Source: CAVZVZ01 sp963778895 (GTDB lineage Bacteria > Actinomycetota > Acidimicrobiia > Acidimicrobiales > Acidimicrobilacustridaceae). From it: DNA of 64,000 bases. The position numbers and the translations under genes are program-made. A model generated the notes under the pieces. It ran no database searches. It worked only from the letters and a program-made list of their open reading frames with translations, and was not told the origin of the DNA. The stretch lies in assembly GCA_963778895.1 (NCBI GenBank), contig CAVZVZ010000005.1:2274000-2337999 (forward strand), read 5' to 3'. Below are positions 50,318 to 58,790 of this stretch, piece by piece. Position 1 is the stretch's first letter. Each line of letters begins with the position of its first letter.

Positions 50318-50365
50318 CACGCAACCGCGCCCCGCGAACAACGATTGGTAGCAGCGCGGCGGCGA
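50318..50365. repeat. Repeat matching 45011-45060
   Basis: CACGCAACCGCGCCCCGCGA then ACAACGATTGGTAGCAGCGC. Same orientation as the 45-kb copy. Confidence 0.6.
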
Positions 50366-50470
50366 GGTCGCGTCGAACAGGGTCGAAGACCCCACTTCAG
50401 TGGCCGACTCTGCTGGGAATGATCAATGATTCAACGCGGTGAACGAGCCCAGACTCGTCGACGCTTTGAA

Positions 50471-50956
50471 TCAATCTGCGATGTTCACGAACCGGACGTT
50501 CACGTAGTCAGGGACCCAGCCGTAGGCGCACGGTGCGAGATAGGGACACGAACTGAACTCGACCTGGCCGGTGCCGTCGCAGGGGACGCGCACCGACGTC
50601 GGGATCGACTGTGGTGTCGTGTAGGTCTTGAACGACAACTGCGTCGGCGCGGTACCAGTCGTCGTGGGTACGAACCACGCGTACACCTGGCCGAACAAGC
50701 CCGTATATCCGTTGCCCGTTGCCTTCTTTCTGACCGACATCGTCTGGCCGCCGGCGACGGGTCCGGAGCGGCCAAGCCACGTCGGCCCCGGGCACACCGT
50801 GTACACGATCGTTTCATGGTGCGCGCCGTTGACTCGTCCGACAAAGTGTTGATTCGGCGCGATTGGCCTCGAGGCGCCCGCGATGGCGGTGTTCGCGCCT
50901 ACCAAGACCAAGGTGGACAGGACGCAGGCAATGATCGCGCTCTGGATCCTGGCCAT
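50471..50956 (-). CDS. Secreted protein of unknown function (161 aa)
   Basis: ATG 50956 follows TAGGAGATGACG. A signal peptide (AIIACVLSTLVLVGANTAIA, cut near AGA) precedes a beta-rich mature domain with five Cys (VCPGPTW, VPCDGTG, SSCPYLAPCAYG) that may form disulfides. GPVAGGQTMSVRKK and the C-terminal YVNVRFVNIAD are typical of small immunoglobulin-like exported proteins. No family is recognised. Monocistronic. Confidence 0.65.
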   Translation of the reverse strand: MARIQSAIIACVLSTLVLVGANTAIAGASRPIAPNQHFVGRVNGAHHETIVYTVCPGPTWLGRSGPVAGGQTMSVRKKATGNGYTGLFGQVYAWFVPTTTGTAPTQLSFKTYTTPQSIPTSVRVPCDGTGQVEFSSCPYLAPCAYGWVPDYVNVRFVNIAD

Positions 50957-51054
50957 CGTCATCTCCTACGGGTAGCCAGAGGGGGCGTTCTTTTCATCGG
51001 ATGATTACCGACAACCCACGGGGCGTCAACGAGGGTCGTGCCGGCTGCTGCTAG

Positions 51055-51156
51055 TGGCGCAACACAAGGATCTCAGCGCCCGCGGAAACGATCGTTGCGA
51101 CTAGGTAACACCAACAAGTCGATCACGAGGTGGACAAATCGGTAGAAGCGGCCACC
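51055..51156 (-). mobile_element. Degenerate transposase 5' remnant
   Basis: The minus strand reads GRFYRFVHLVIDLLVLPSRN and, out of frame, DNA matching EILVLRHQ (compare 15029-15072), so it is the same transposase as at 14838-15128, further decayed. The rest of 50957-51385 has no gene. Confidence 0.5.
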
Positions 51157-51189
51157 AGCGGATCCACGCATGCGCGCGCGAAACCCCTG

Positions 51190-51222
51190 GTGTTCGCACC
51201 GGATCAGTTTCCGGCGTTCACA
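51190..51222 (-). repeat. Degenerate IS-end copy 10
   Basis: GTGTTCGCACCGGATCAGTT then TCCGGCGTTCACAGG, at the usual distance from the transposase remnant. Confidence 0.4.
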
Positions 51223-51385
51223 GGTTTGGCGAACGGGTTCTTGGGTATCCCAGAGCGTCGTTGAATTCATGGTGGCACTGGTAGTACTGGTTGACCTTCC
51301 ATAGCTGATCTCATGGATTGCGACGAGGCTCGATGGCAGACAAGCGCGTGCCGGACTTCCACACCGTTCCGGGAAGGGGGCCCCG

Positions 51386-51871
51386 ATGAGCAACCGCCCG
51401 AACCGAAAGCAGCCGCGCTCTTTGTCGGTGCACGCCACGGCCAACGCAAAGGCTCGACGTAAGAAGCGGTCGCTTCGCGCTCGATGGGTGGCGGTGACCG
51501 TCGTGGGCGTGCTCGTGGTGGCCCTCGCGATCGGTGCGATGGTCTCAGTTCGCCACGACACCACCTCCAAGGAACCAGTGCTCGACGCGCAGGCCACCCA
51601 GGGCCAACAGGTCGCCAAGGACAAGGGTTGCGTCAGCTGTCACACCAGCGACGGCTCTCGTAGCGAGGGCCCGACGTGGAAGACGCTGTACGGCCACACG
51701 GTCACGCTCTCGGACGGCACCACGGTCCAGGCCGACGAGGCCTATCTCACCAACGCGATCCGCCAACCCAACGCGCAGATCGTCTCGGGCTTCCAACCCG
51801 GAATGCCCACGACCACGTTGACCGACGACGAGCTCGCCGCGCTCATCGCCTACATCAAGGCCTTGGGCTGA
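51386..51871 (+). CDS. Membrane-anchored monoheme cytochrome c
   Basis: A 161-residue protein behind GGAAGGGGGCCCCG. A basic N-terminus (KARRKKRSLRARW) and one membrane helix (VAVTVVGVLVVALAIGAMV) anchor it. The periplasm-facing domain has the heme site CVSCH (Cys82, Cys85, His86) and an axial-Met candidate in PGMPTTTL, with LTDDELAALIAYIKAL as the C-terminal helix. It resembles the c-type domain of cytochrome c oxidase subunit II and could carry electrons to an oxidase encoded elsewhere. Confidence 0.88.
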   Translation: MSNRPNRKQPRSLSVHATANAKARRKKRSLRARWVAVTVVGVLVVALAIGAMVSVRHDTTSKEPVLDAQATQGQQVAKDKGCVSCHTSDGSRSEGPTWKTLYGHTVTLSDGTTVQADEAYLTNAIRQPNAQIVSGFQPGMPTTTLTDDELAALIAYIKALG

Positions 51872-51952
51872 GACCGAGACTCGCCCTGTTGGCGCCGGAA
51901 ATGCAACTGGGGTTCACGAGCCTGGAGATGGTGCCCCACTATTTTCTGTCTC

Positions 51953-52411
51953 ATGGCACAGGACGGACATCCATACCTAACTGAGGTCTTCGACGAAACG
52001 CGGACGCGACAACGCAGAATCCTCCGCGAGATCCCGGCTCCGCTGGTCCAACCGCAGCGGATGCTCGGCACCGCCCGCTACCAGGACCCGTTACTCGAAA
52101 CGCTGGTGAGGCACGAAGCAGACGACCTTTGCGCCCGAAACCCCGAACTGGTGGCCGAGCTCGAGGCGATGGCGATGTCGACGCGATCGAGTGAACTAGT
52201 CGCATATCTCGAGACCCGAGGTGTACGCGGACCCAAGGACCCGATGGCCGACATCGCCAGACGAGCTCATGACGCAGAGCAAAGCTCGCATCATGAATCG
52301 CTGCCGGCGGAGCTATCCCGTGACTTTACGGCACTGCTCAACCTTCTGATTTGGGCCGACTGGATCGCGGGGGACTACACGGACCCGAGGGTGGCCGCAT
52401 GGACCGCGTAA
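51953..52411 (+). CDS. Hypothetical helical protein (152 aa)
   Basis: The frame MAQDGHPYLTEVFDETRTRQ to DYTDPRVAAWTA is mostly helical and charged, with no signal peptide. Codon use is less GC-biased than in neighbours and the ribosome site is poor (CTGTCTC upstream), so it may be a recent acquisition or not a gene. No family is recognised. Confidence 0.45.
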   Translation: MAQDGHPYLTEVFDETRTRQRRILREIPAPLVQPQRMLGTARYQDPLLETLVRHEADDLCARNPELVAELEAMAMSTRSSELVAYLETRGVRGPKDPMADIARRAHDAEQSSHHESLPAELSRDFTALLNLLIWADWIAGDYTDPRVAAWTA

Positions 52412-52500
52412 CCTCGAGTCGCAAAGCGGCTCCCGCACGAAGCAGTTGCGTGGAAATGGGTTTGGGCGGTCGTCGCCTGGCGTGAGGCCGGGACCGGGCG

Positions 52501-53166
52501 TCATCTCGGGGGGTCGGCTCTTGCTGTGGAGCGCGGGTGTTGCTTGCCGGATCGGCTGGGTGTCGGGGGCGGAACGGTGGTGGCCCGTTCAAGGAGTGCC
52601 TGTGCGGACCAGCGCATGAGCATGACGGCGTCGTTCCTCGAGAGGCCGGCGACGTCGACGAGCCAAACGAGAGCTTCGATTCCGATGGTGGCGCGGACGC
52701 TGAGCACCAGTTGGCGGAACTGATCGTCGGAGAGGTCGCCGCGAAGGCTGTCGAGGGCCTCGGCTATCCATGCGATCGCGCGTCCCTGGCGCAGGGGAAG
52801 CTCGTCGCGTTCGGCACCTTCGGCCTCGAGCGAGAGGCGCAGCATGGTGCGCTGCTGCACCTCGGTGTCGAGGATCATGGCGCTGAAGTTTCCGACGACG
52901 GCATCCAGTCGGGCCGCCGGATCCGTCGGCGGGTTGGCTGGAAGCATCGACGTCGCGGCCGTCTCGGGGTGAGCGGCGAACAGCAGCGCGCGCTTGTTCG
53001 GGAAGTAGCGATAGGCCGTCGTGCGCGATATGGCGGCGGCCGCGGCCGCTTCCTCGATCGTTGGGGTGATGCCGGCGGCGACGAGATCGCGGGCGGCCGC
53101 GATGAGTGCGTCACGGGTGCGGATCTTCTGGGCCGAGCGCCCGCCGAGCTCATAGGGCGTTGACAT
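52501..53166 (-). CDS. TetR-family transcriptional regulator
   Basis: About 221 residues from ATG 53166. The N-terminal HTH (IRTRDALIAAARDLVAAGIT, then AISRTTAYRYFPNKRALLFA) is standard; the ligand domain ends with a Pro/Arg-rich tail. It is divergent from a cupin gene, and a perfect palindrome lies between them, so it probably represses the cupin and itself. Confidence 0.9.
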   Translation of the reverse strand: MSTPYELGGRSAQKIRTRDALIAAARDLVAAGITPTIEEAAAAAAISRTTAYRYFPNKRALLFAAHPETAATSMLPANPPTDPAARLDAVVGNFSAMILDTEVQQRTMLRLSLEAEGAERDELPLRQGRAIAWIAEALDSLRGDLSDDQFRQLVLSVRATIGIEALVWLVDVAGLSRNDAVMLMRWSAQALLERATTVPPPTPSRSGKQHPRSTARADPPR

Positions 53167-53193
53167 CGGACCCATGGTACGCCAGTATCGTCA

Positions 53194-53209
53194 TGGGACA
53201 GATGTCCCA
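53194..53209. promoter_or_regulatory. Probable TetR operator
   Basis: TGGGACAGATGTCCCA has perfect 7-bp arms around GA and lies 28 bp from the TetR start and 19 bp before the cupin ATG. It matches the GGACA-TGTCC style of TetR operators. Confidence 0.75.
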
Positions 53210-53228
53210 CGAAGAGAGAGGTGACCAA

Positions 53229-53747
53229 ATGACGACAGACGCACTGCGCCAGTCCATCGTTCGAACAACGGAAGCCGGCGAGCGACGCTGGTTCTATGGC
53301 GGCGGACTCCACATCTGGAAGGCGACGGCCGAGGAGACCGATGGCGCATTCCTCCTCTTCGAGGACCGGATGGACCACGGGAAGGTCACGCCGCTGCACA
53401 TCCACCCCGATTCCGACGAGACGATGATCGTGCTGGAGGGCGAGATCCTCATGCACCTCGACGGAGCAGAGCACACCGTCGGCGTCGGCGGGATCGCCAG
53501 TGCTCCACGCGGCGTCGCTCACGCCTTCAAGGTCTCGGGTGCCGACGGAGCTCGGCTGCTGTGCCTCCACACTCCCGGCTGCTGTCAGGCGTTCTACTGG
53601 GACGCCAGCGAACCTGTCTCAGTCGACGACAGCCGGGACATCTGCGACGGACCAGTAGATATGAGCTTCGTGCAGGCTTCGGCGAACAAGAACGGGGGCA
53701 TAGAGATCCTGGGTCCGCCGCCGTTCGCACAAACCGCTCGAGCCTGA
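53229..53747 (+). CDS. Cupin-domain protein (quercetin-dioxygenase-like)
   Basis: ATG 53229 follows AGAGAGGTGACCAA. The 172-residue protein has the two cupin motifs: HIHPDSDETMIVLEGEI (G(X)5HXH(X)3-4E(X)6G type) and GVAHAFKVSG. The metal ligands His, His, Glu and His are present. SFVQASANKNGGIEILGPPP is the usual C-terminal extension in TetR-linked cupins. The reaction is unknown (dioxygenase or isomerase). Confidence 0.88.
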   Translation: MTTDALRQSIVRTTEAGERRWFYGGGLHIWKATAEETDGAFLLFEDRMDHGKVTPLHIHPDSDETMIVLEGEILMHLDGAEHTVGVGGIASAPRGVAHAFKVSGADGARLLCLHTPGCCQAFYWDASEPVSVDDSRDICDGPVDMSFVQASANKNGGIEILGPPPFAQTARA

Positions 53748-53797
53748 TCCGCTAAACGACCTACGCGGTCTCGGCGACCTGATCGATGCCCCGTTGA

Positions 53798-54253
53798 TCA
53801 ACTCGTCTTCGATCGTGCCTGCGCGAGGGCGTCGTCCAGCCAGGCGCGCAGCGCCGCCTCCGGAGCCGCACCCGTTTGGCGGGCAATCACCTCGCCGCCC
53901 CTCAGCAGGAGGAGCGTAGGTATGCCCTGCACAACAAACCGTCGTGACAGCTCGGGCGACTCGTCGACGTTGACCTTCACGAGCTTGACTCGGCCCCGGT
54001 AGGTCCGGGCGAGCTGCTCGAGTGCCGGACTCACCATGCGGCACGGCCCGCACCATGGTGCCCAGAGGTCGACCAGCACCGGGATCGAGGCCGCGTCAAC
54101 CACCTGCGCGAAGGTCGCGTCGTCGGCGTCGGCCATCCACGGCAGGGACTCATGGCATTTGCCGCATTGCGCCACGCCTTTGCGATCGGCCGGCACGCGA
54201 TTCTTCGTGCCGCAATTCTCGCAAGGCACGACGGTTGTGGTTGTGGGGCTCAT
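53798..54253 (-). CDS. trxC: Thioredoxin 2-type protein with N-terminal zinc ribbon
   Basis: A 151-residue protein. CENCGTKNRV (Cys11/14) and CGKCHESLPW (Cys30/33) form the zinc ribbon of TrxC. The thioredoxin fold follows with the redox site WAPWCGPCRM (Cys68/Cys71) and the cis-Pro in GIPTLLLLRGG. It reduces disulfides, likely under oxidative stress. Convergent with the cupin gene at 50 bp. Confidence 0.92.
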   Translation of the reverse strand: MSPTTTTVVPCENCGTKNRVPADRKGVAQCGKCHESLPWMADADDATFAQVVDAASIPVLVDLWAPWCGPCRMVSPALEQLARTYRGRVKLVKVNVDESPELSRRFVVQGIPTLLLLRGGEVIARQTGAAPEAALRAWLDDALAQARSKTS

Positions 54254-54382
54254 GAACGCAACGAGACTGCCAGATCCCCGTCGAGCGTGTCGACGATGGA
54301 TCGGGTCCTGTAGGGATGGTGCACGCCTACCTCGATCGGGCTGACGGGATTACCGTCGCGCTCGGACCGAGGGAGCCGTGAC

Positions 54383-55366
54383 ATGACAATTCCTGATGTC
54401 TCTGGGAAGGATCGGTCCGAGGCGAACGAGGCCGCGGTATGGGTGCGGGGGCTGCGCAAGTCCTACGCGGGCAAGTCCGCGGTGGACGGCCTCGATCTGA
54501 CCATCCGCCACGGAGAGATCTTTGCGCTGCTCGGCCCGAACGGTGCGGGCAAGACCACCACCGTCGAGATCCTCGAGGGCTATCGATCGCGAGACGAGGG
54601 GGAAGTGACGGTTCTGGGATGGGATCCGGCGAGTGCACGAGTGCATCTCAAGCCTCGCATCGGGATCGTGTTGCAGTCGACCGGGGTCGAGCCGTACCTG
54701 ACCGTGCACGAGACGGTCACGATGTATGCCGGCTTCTATCCCCACCCGCGGCCGGTGGACGAGATCATCGACCTTGTCGGGTTGCCCGACAAGCGCGACG
54801 ACCGGGTGAATCAGCTTTCCGGCGGTCAGCAGCGTCGCCTCGACATGGCCGTCGCACTGGCCGGCGATCCTGATCTTCTGTTCCTGGACGAGCCGACCAC
54901 GGGGTTCGACCCGTCGGCGCGGCACGAGGCGTGGGACGTCATCAAGGACCTGGCGTCGCTCGGCAAGACCGTCCTGCTCACCACGCACTACATGGACGAG
55001 GCCCAGAACCTGGCCGATCAGGTGGCAGTCATCGCCGACGGGCGGATCATTGCCGAAGGTCCACCGTCGTCGCTCGGTTCGCGTGACCGGGCGGGGGTGA
55101 CGATCCGGTATCGATCACCGCACGGCGTGAGTCCACCGTCCGATCTGGCCGGCGAAGAGCGAGCGGACGGCTTCACCGAGATCACCGTGGACGACCCAGT
55201 CGTGGCACTGCACGAGCTCACGGGCTGGGCGATCGACCATCACGTCGAGCTCGAGGCTCTCGAGGTCACACGACCGACGCTGGAAGACGTGTACCTCGCC
55301 TTGACGAACCACCCGGACCGACGCACCGGCACCGCGGCCGTCGACGATCCCGCTCAGCCGTCGTGA
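54383..55366 (+). CDS. ABC transporter ATP-binding protein (ABC-2 exporter)
   Basis: A 327-residue ATPase. Walker A GPNGAGKTTT, signature LSGGQQRRLDMAV, Walker B LLFLDEPTTGFD and switch His LTTHYMDEA are intact. The C-terminal 90 residues are the DrrA-type extension. It is coupled to the permease gene by a GTGA overlap. It powers drug, lipid or polysaccharide export. Confidence 0.93.
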   Translation: MTIPDVSGKDRSEANEAAVWVRGLRKSYAGKSAVDGLDLTIRHGEIFALLGPNGAGKTTTVEILEGYRSRDEGEVTVLGWDPASARVHLKPRIGIVLQSTGVEPYLTVHETVTMYAGFYPHPRPVDEIIDLVGLPDKRDDRVNQLSGGQQRRLDMAVALAGDPDLLFLDEPTTGFDPSARHEAWDVIKDLASLGKTVLLTTHYMDEAQNLADQVAVIADGRIIAEGPPSSLGSRDRAGVTIRYRSPHGVSPPSDLAGEERADGFTEITVDDPVVALHELTGWAIDHHVELEALEVTRPTLEDVYLALTNHPDRRTGTAAVDDPAQPS

Positions 55367-56130
55367 GCGCGATCGCCCTCACGCTGTCGCAGGTTCGCTA
55401 CGTGAACAAGGCGTTCTGGCGCAACCCGTCCCGGGCCTTCTTCACCTTCGCGTTCCCGTTGATGTTCCTGGTGATCTTCACCGCGCTGCTCGGCTCGTCG
55501 ACCATGCACCTCGGGACACTATCGATCAAGCAGTCCACCTATTACGTCGCGGCCATGGCGGCGTTCGGCGTGATAACCGCTTGCTTCAACAACATCGCCA
55601 TCGGCATGACCTTCCAACGCGACTCTGGTGTGCTGAAGCGGGTCAGCGGAACACCCTTGCCGAGCGCTTCGTTCCTCGGCGCCCGAGTTCTGCACTCGTT
55701 GCTCATCGCGGGACTGCTGGTGGGCATCACGGCCGCCTTCGGTCGGCTCGCCTATGACGCCAACCTCCCCACGGGCGTGAAACTCGGCGAGTTCCTGGTG
55801 ATGCTGGCGATCGGCGCCGCGGCGTTTTGTGCGCTCGGCCTGGCCATCGCCGCGTTCATCCCGAACGCCGACGCGGCCGGCCCCATCGTGAACGCAGCGA
55901 TCCTGCCCCTGCTGTTCCTCTCCGGCATCTTCATCTCGTTCGGTGACAACACCCCCTCGTGGATCCTGTGGATCGCCCGGATCTTCCCCGTGCGACACTT
56001 CGCCGCCGGCATGCAGGCGGCGTTCATCGGCACGCCGTTCCACTGGAGCGACGTCGCCGTCGTGGCTGCGTGGGGATTCGCCGGGCTGGTGATCGCCAGC
56101 CGGCACTTCAGCTGGGAACCACGCACCTAG
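55363..56130 (+). CDS. ABC-2 type permease
   Basis: A 255-residue permease with six membrane helices. FTFAFPLMFLVIFTALLGSS opens helix 1, the conserved ABC-2 region LKRVSGTPLPSASFLGARV lies between helices 2 and 3, and PLLFLSGIFISFGDNTPSW is the late signature loop. Pairs with the ATPase upstream. Confidence 0.92.
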   Translation: MSAIALTLSQVRYVNKAFWRNPSRAFFTFAFPLMFLVIFTALLGSSTMHLGTLSIKQSTYYVAAMAAFGVITACFNNIAIGMTFQRDSGVLKRVSGTPLPSASFLGARVLHSLLIAGLLVGITAAFGRLAYDANLPTGVKLGEFLVMLAIGAAAFCALGLAIAAFIPNADAAGPIVNAAILPLLFLSGIFISFGDNTPSWILWIARIFPVRHFAAGMQAAFIGTPFHWSDVAVVAAWGFAGLVIASRHFSWEPRT

Positions 56131-56210
56131 CGTCGTCCGACGCGAGGTTTCCAATGAGCCGAGATGGTGCTGACCTCATGCCGCCTCGCCCAGCCGCTCA
56201 AGTCTGTCAG

Positions 56211-56224
56211 TAGTTAGACAACTA
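56211..56224. promoter_or_regulatory. Palindrome TAGTT-AGAC-AACTA
   Basis: Perfect 5-bp arms; shares GTTAG(A/G)CAACTA with 49982-49995. The 56131-56355 gap contains nothing else identifiable, so this may control the glycosyltransferase block. Confidence 0.4.
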
Positions 56225-56355
56225 AAGTTACTGTGTTCGTATGCCAGCTAATGGATCTGCGAAAGTCTACGTGATAGGTGCTCCGAAGGGCTGTGTAGAC
56301 TCCGCATGTCGGAGGCGCGTGGTGGTCACTTGTTATGCCTTGTTAGGGGGTCAGC

Positions 56356-57489
56356 TTGTCGGCGCATAGCGACATCGACACGCGAATGGCGAACCCCGTA
56401 ATCAGCGCGAGATCCGCCTGGATGGTTCCCGGCCTCGTATTCGTCGTCTGGTGGCTGGCTCACTCGGTCGTTGCCCACGCGGCGGGCCAATCAATCGCCG
56501 GCGCCATGCTCAATGCCGACGGTGCCTACTACCTCGACATCGCGCGACACGGTTACACGCTGTTGGACCCGACCTATACCGCGCAGCAGAACACGGCCTT
56601 CTTTCCCGGCCTGCCGTGGTTCAGCATCCCGTTTCTCGTATTCGGCGACTCCGCTGCGGTGATAGTCGTTTCGGCGATTCTCGGCTCACTCGCTTTTCTC
56701 GGAGTCCATCGCGCCGCAGCCGAGTTGTTCGGCACGCGCGTCGCACACAGCACGGTGATCACGCTCGCGTGCTGGCCCGGCTCGGTCTGGTTGTGGGCCT
56801 TCTATTCCGAGTCGCTCCTCATCGCCGCGAGCAGCTGGGCGTTGTGGGCGGACCGCCGCCGGTACTGGCCGCTGGCCGCCGGTCTCATCTACGTGACCGC
56901 GCTGTCGCGCTCGGTCGGCATCCTGTTCGGGCTGACTCTTGCCGTGGCGCATGTCTGGAGAACTCGGCGCGTCGATCGGGCCGTGATCGCCTACAGCGCG
57001 GCGTCGATCGCCGGTCTGGCCACGGTGTACGTGACTCAACGGATCCAGGTCTCCGACGGCCTTGCGTTTCAGCACTCGGAGCATGCGTGGGGTCGCGGGC
57101 TGAGTTGGCCCTGGGTGCCGATGGCGGACGGGCTTTCCCAGATCGCCGGAAAGCTGCCGGGCATCGCTATCGAAGCGCTGATCAACGCGGCGGCGGTCGT
57201 GCTCTTCCTCGGCTCCGGACTCGCGTGGACGGTTTGGGCCGCTCGCAAACCGCGCGAGCGCGCCGTGGAGCTGGGGTTGTGGACCATGGTTGCCGCGTCC
57301 GCGCCACAGCTGACGACTGCGTTCGGAAGCATGTTGCGCTTCGTGACCGCGGGATGGACCTGGTTCGTACAGTGCGCGTGGGTTCTCGATCGATTGCCCC
57401 GATGGGCGCGCGTCGCCGTGTGGGTCGCCCTGGCCGCGTGTTCGGTGTACTTCACCCACCGCTTCGTGACCGGCGGCTGGGTTGGCTGA
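56356..57489 (+). CDS. PIG-V-like membrane mannosyltransferase
   Basis: TTG 56356 with AGGGGG five nt upstream gives 377 residues; ATG 56386 is an alternative. Eight or more helices. The luminal loop NADGAYYLDIARHGYT with acidic-residue motif, QQNTAFFPGLPWFSIP and YSESLLIAASSWALW match PIG-V/GT-C mannosyltransferases, which add mannose from a polyprenyl-phosphate donor to lipids or proteins. Related in outline to the gene at 60003-61265. Confidence 0.75.
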   Translation: MSAHSDIDTRMANPVISARSAWMVPGLVFVVWWLAHSVVAHAAGQSIAGAMLNADGAYYLDIARHGYTLLDPTYTAQQNTAFFPGLPWFSIPFLVFGDSAAVIVVSAILGSLAFLGVHRAAAELFGTRVAHSTVITLACWPGSVWLWAFYSESLLIAASSWALWADRRRYWPLAAGLIYVTALSRSVGILFGLTLAVAHVWRTRRVDRAVIAYSAASIAGLATVYVTQRIQVSDGLAFQHSEHAWGRGLSWPWVPMADGLSQIAGKLPGIAIEALINAAAVVLFLGSGLAWTVWAARKPRERAVELGLWTMVAASAPQLTTAFGSMLRFVTAGWTWFVQCAWVLDRLPRWARVAVWVALAACSVYFTHRFVTGGWVG

Positions 57490-57572
57490 CCCCTTCACCA
57501 AGCGGCCGTCTCGCCGCCCTCGGTACGCGGGACTACGCTCCGCCCCGCATCGGTCGAGCGAGTAGAGGGGCA

Positions 57573-58790
57573 GTGACGACCCAGTCAGCACCGCGTGCCA
57601 CTCGAGTTTCTGACGGCATCGATTGGGTGCGGGCGGCGCCCTGGCTCGTCGGCTCGGCGATCCTCTTCTTCGGCTACCTGCCGCTGATATTCCTCGGGCC
57701 GGGTACCGACCTCGACACGGCCGGGATCTACGAGTCGGGACGGGCGATCCTCTCGGGCGACTACGTCGCGTCGCGCCGGCCCGGTTCACCGGTGTACGAG
57801 ACATTGGCCGGAGTCCTACATGCTCTCGGCGGGACTGTGCTGGTGAACGCGGCGTCGGTGTGTATGGCGGCGGCCCTCGCGCTCGCGGTCGTGCGGCTCT
57901 TGCGCAACGCCGCAAGCACCCATCCCGAGTGGCTCGGCGTGGCCGTGCTCGCCAACCCGTTCATCTGGATTGCGGGCACGTCGATGATCGACCACATCTG
58001 GGCCATCGGCTTCGCCATGCTCGGAGCGGTCGCGCAGCAGTCACGGCGCTGGGGAGTGGCCTGTGTGCTCTACGCGCTCGCCATCGGTTGCCGCCTACCG
58101 GCCGTGCTCATCGTGGCTGCGTTGTTGTTGGCTGACTGGCTCGGCCCCGAACGCGACCGTCGCCGAGCGTTACTCGCAATGGCCGGTGCGATCCTCGTTC
58201 TCAGCGCGCTGATCTTCCTCCCGTCGGCTCTGACCCTCCGCGGCGAGATGTTCTCGATCGGGGTGCCGCAATCGACCTGGCCGGTTCGGGTCGGCCGATC
58301 GATCGTGAAGAACATCTACTTCTTCGGGCCCGTCGTGCTCGTGCTCGTGGCCGTCTTGTTGCCGCGTCTCGTGAAAGGCGTTCGGGCGCGGTGGCGCGAC
58401 TCCTCCACGCTGCGCATGGGCATCCTCGTCTTCGTCGCTGCCGAGCTGTTGTTCCTGGACTTCCCCTGGAAGCTCGCCCATCTCATCCCGGCGTGGATTG
58501 CGCTCGTCCTCGTCCTCGGATCAGCACGGGTCGTGACTCGACCCGTGCTGATCGTGCTCCTCGTCAGCCAGTTCCTGCTCGGCGCGATCGCGTTGAACGT
58601 CGCGCAGCCCAACGTCAGCAACGCGGCAACCGGTGGCCGACTTGCCATCGCGTTGACGCGCGGTCCCTTGCTCCGCGACATTCAGTGCCGCTCGTCCAGC
58701 GACAGGGAGGCGTACCGGCGTCCTGACGGGGGCGAGTTAGTGCTGCCGGTCTGGGCCTGCGTCGTACCGTGGTCTTCGGACATCCAATGA
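57573..58790 (+). CDS. Polytopic membrane protein, GT-C glycosyltransferase-like
   Basis: GTG 57573 has AGAGGGGCA upstream. About 405 residues, with ten or more helices (VGSAILFFGYLPLIFLGPG at the N-terminus). The extracytosolic loop GTDLDTAGIYESGRAIL resembles the acidic first loop of GT-C enzymes. PWKLAHLIPAWIALVLVLG near the end is typical of such proteins. Its stop overlaps the next ATG (ATGA). The substrate is unknown. Confidence 0.6.
   Translation: MTTQSAPRATRVSDGIDWVRAAPWLVGSAILFFGYLPLIFLGPGTDLDTAGIYESGRAILSGDYVASRRPGSPVYETLAGVLHALGGTVLVNAASVCMAAALALAVVRLLRNAASTHPEWLGVAVLANPFIWIAGTSMIDHIWAIGFAMLGAVAQQSRRWGVACVLYALAIGCRLPAVLIVAALLLADWLGPERDRRRALLAMAGAILVLSALIFLPSALTLRGEMFSIGVPQSTWPVRVGRSIVKNIYFFGPVVLVLVAVLLPRLVKGVRARWRDSSTLRMGILVFVAAELLFLDFPWKLAHLIPAWIALVLVLGSARVVTRPVLIVLLVSQFLLGAIALNVAQPNVSNAATGGRLAIALTRGPLLRDIQCRSSSDREAYRRPDGGELVLPVWACVVPWSSDIQ

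Noticed and set aside
56451..57572. Upstream extension of the membrane protein at 57573 to 779 residues
   Set aside because: This part overlaps the PIG-V-like gene in another frame and is Arg-rich; GTG 57573 has a ribosome site and begins the hydrophobic protein.
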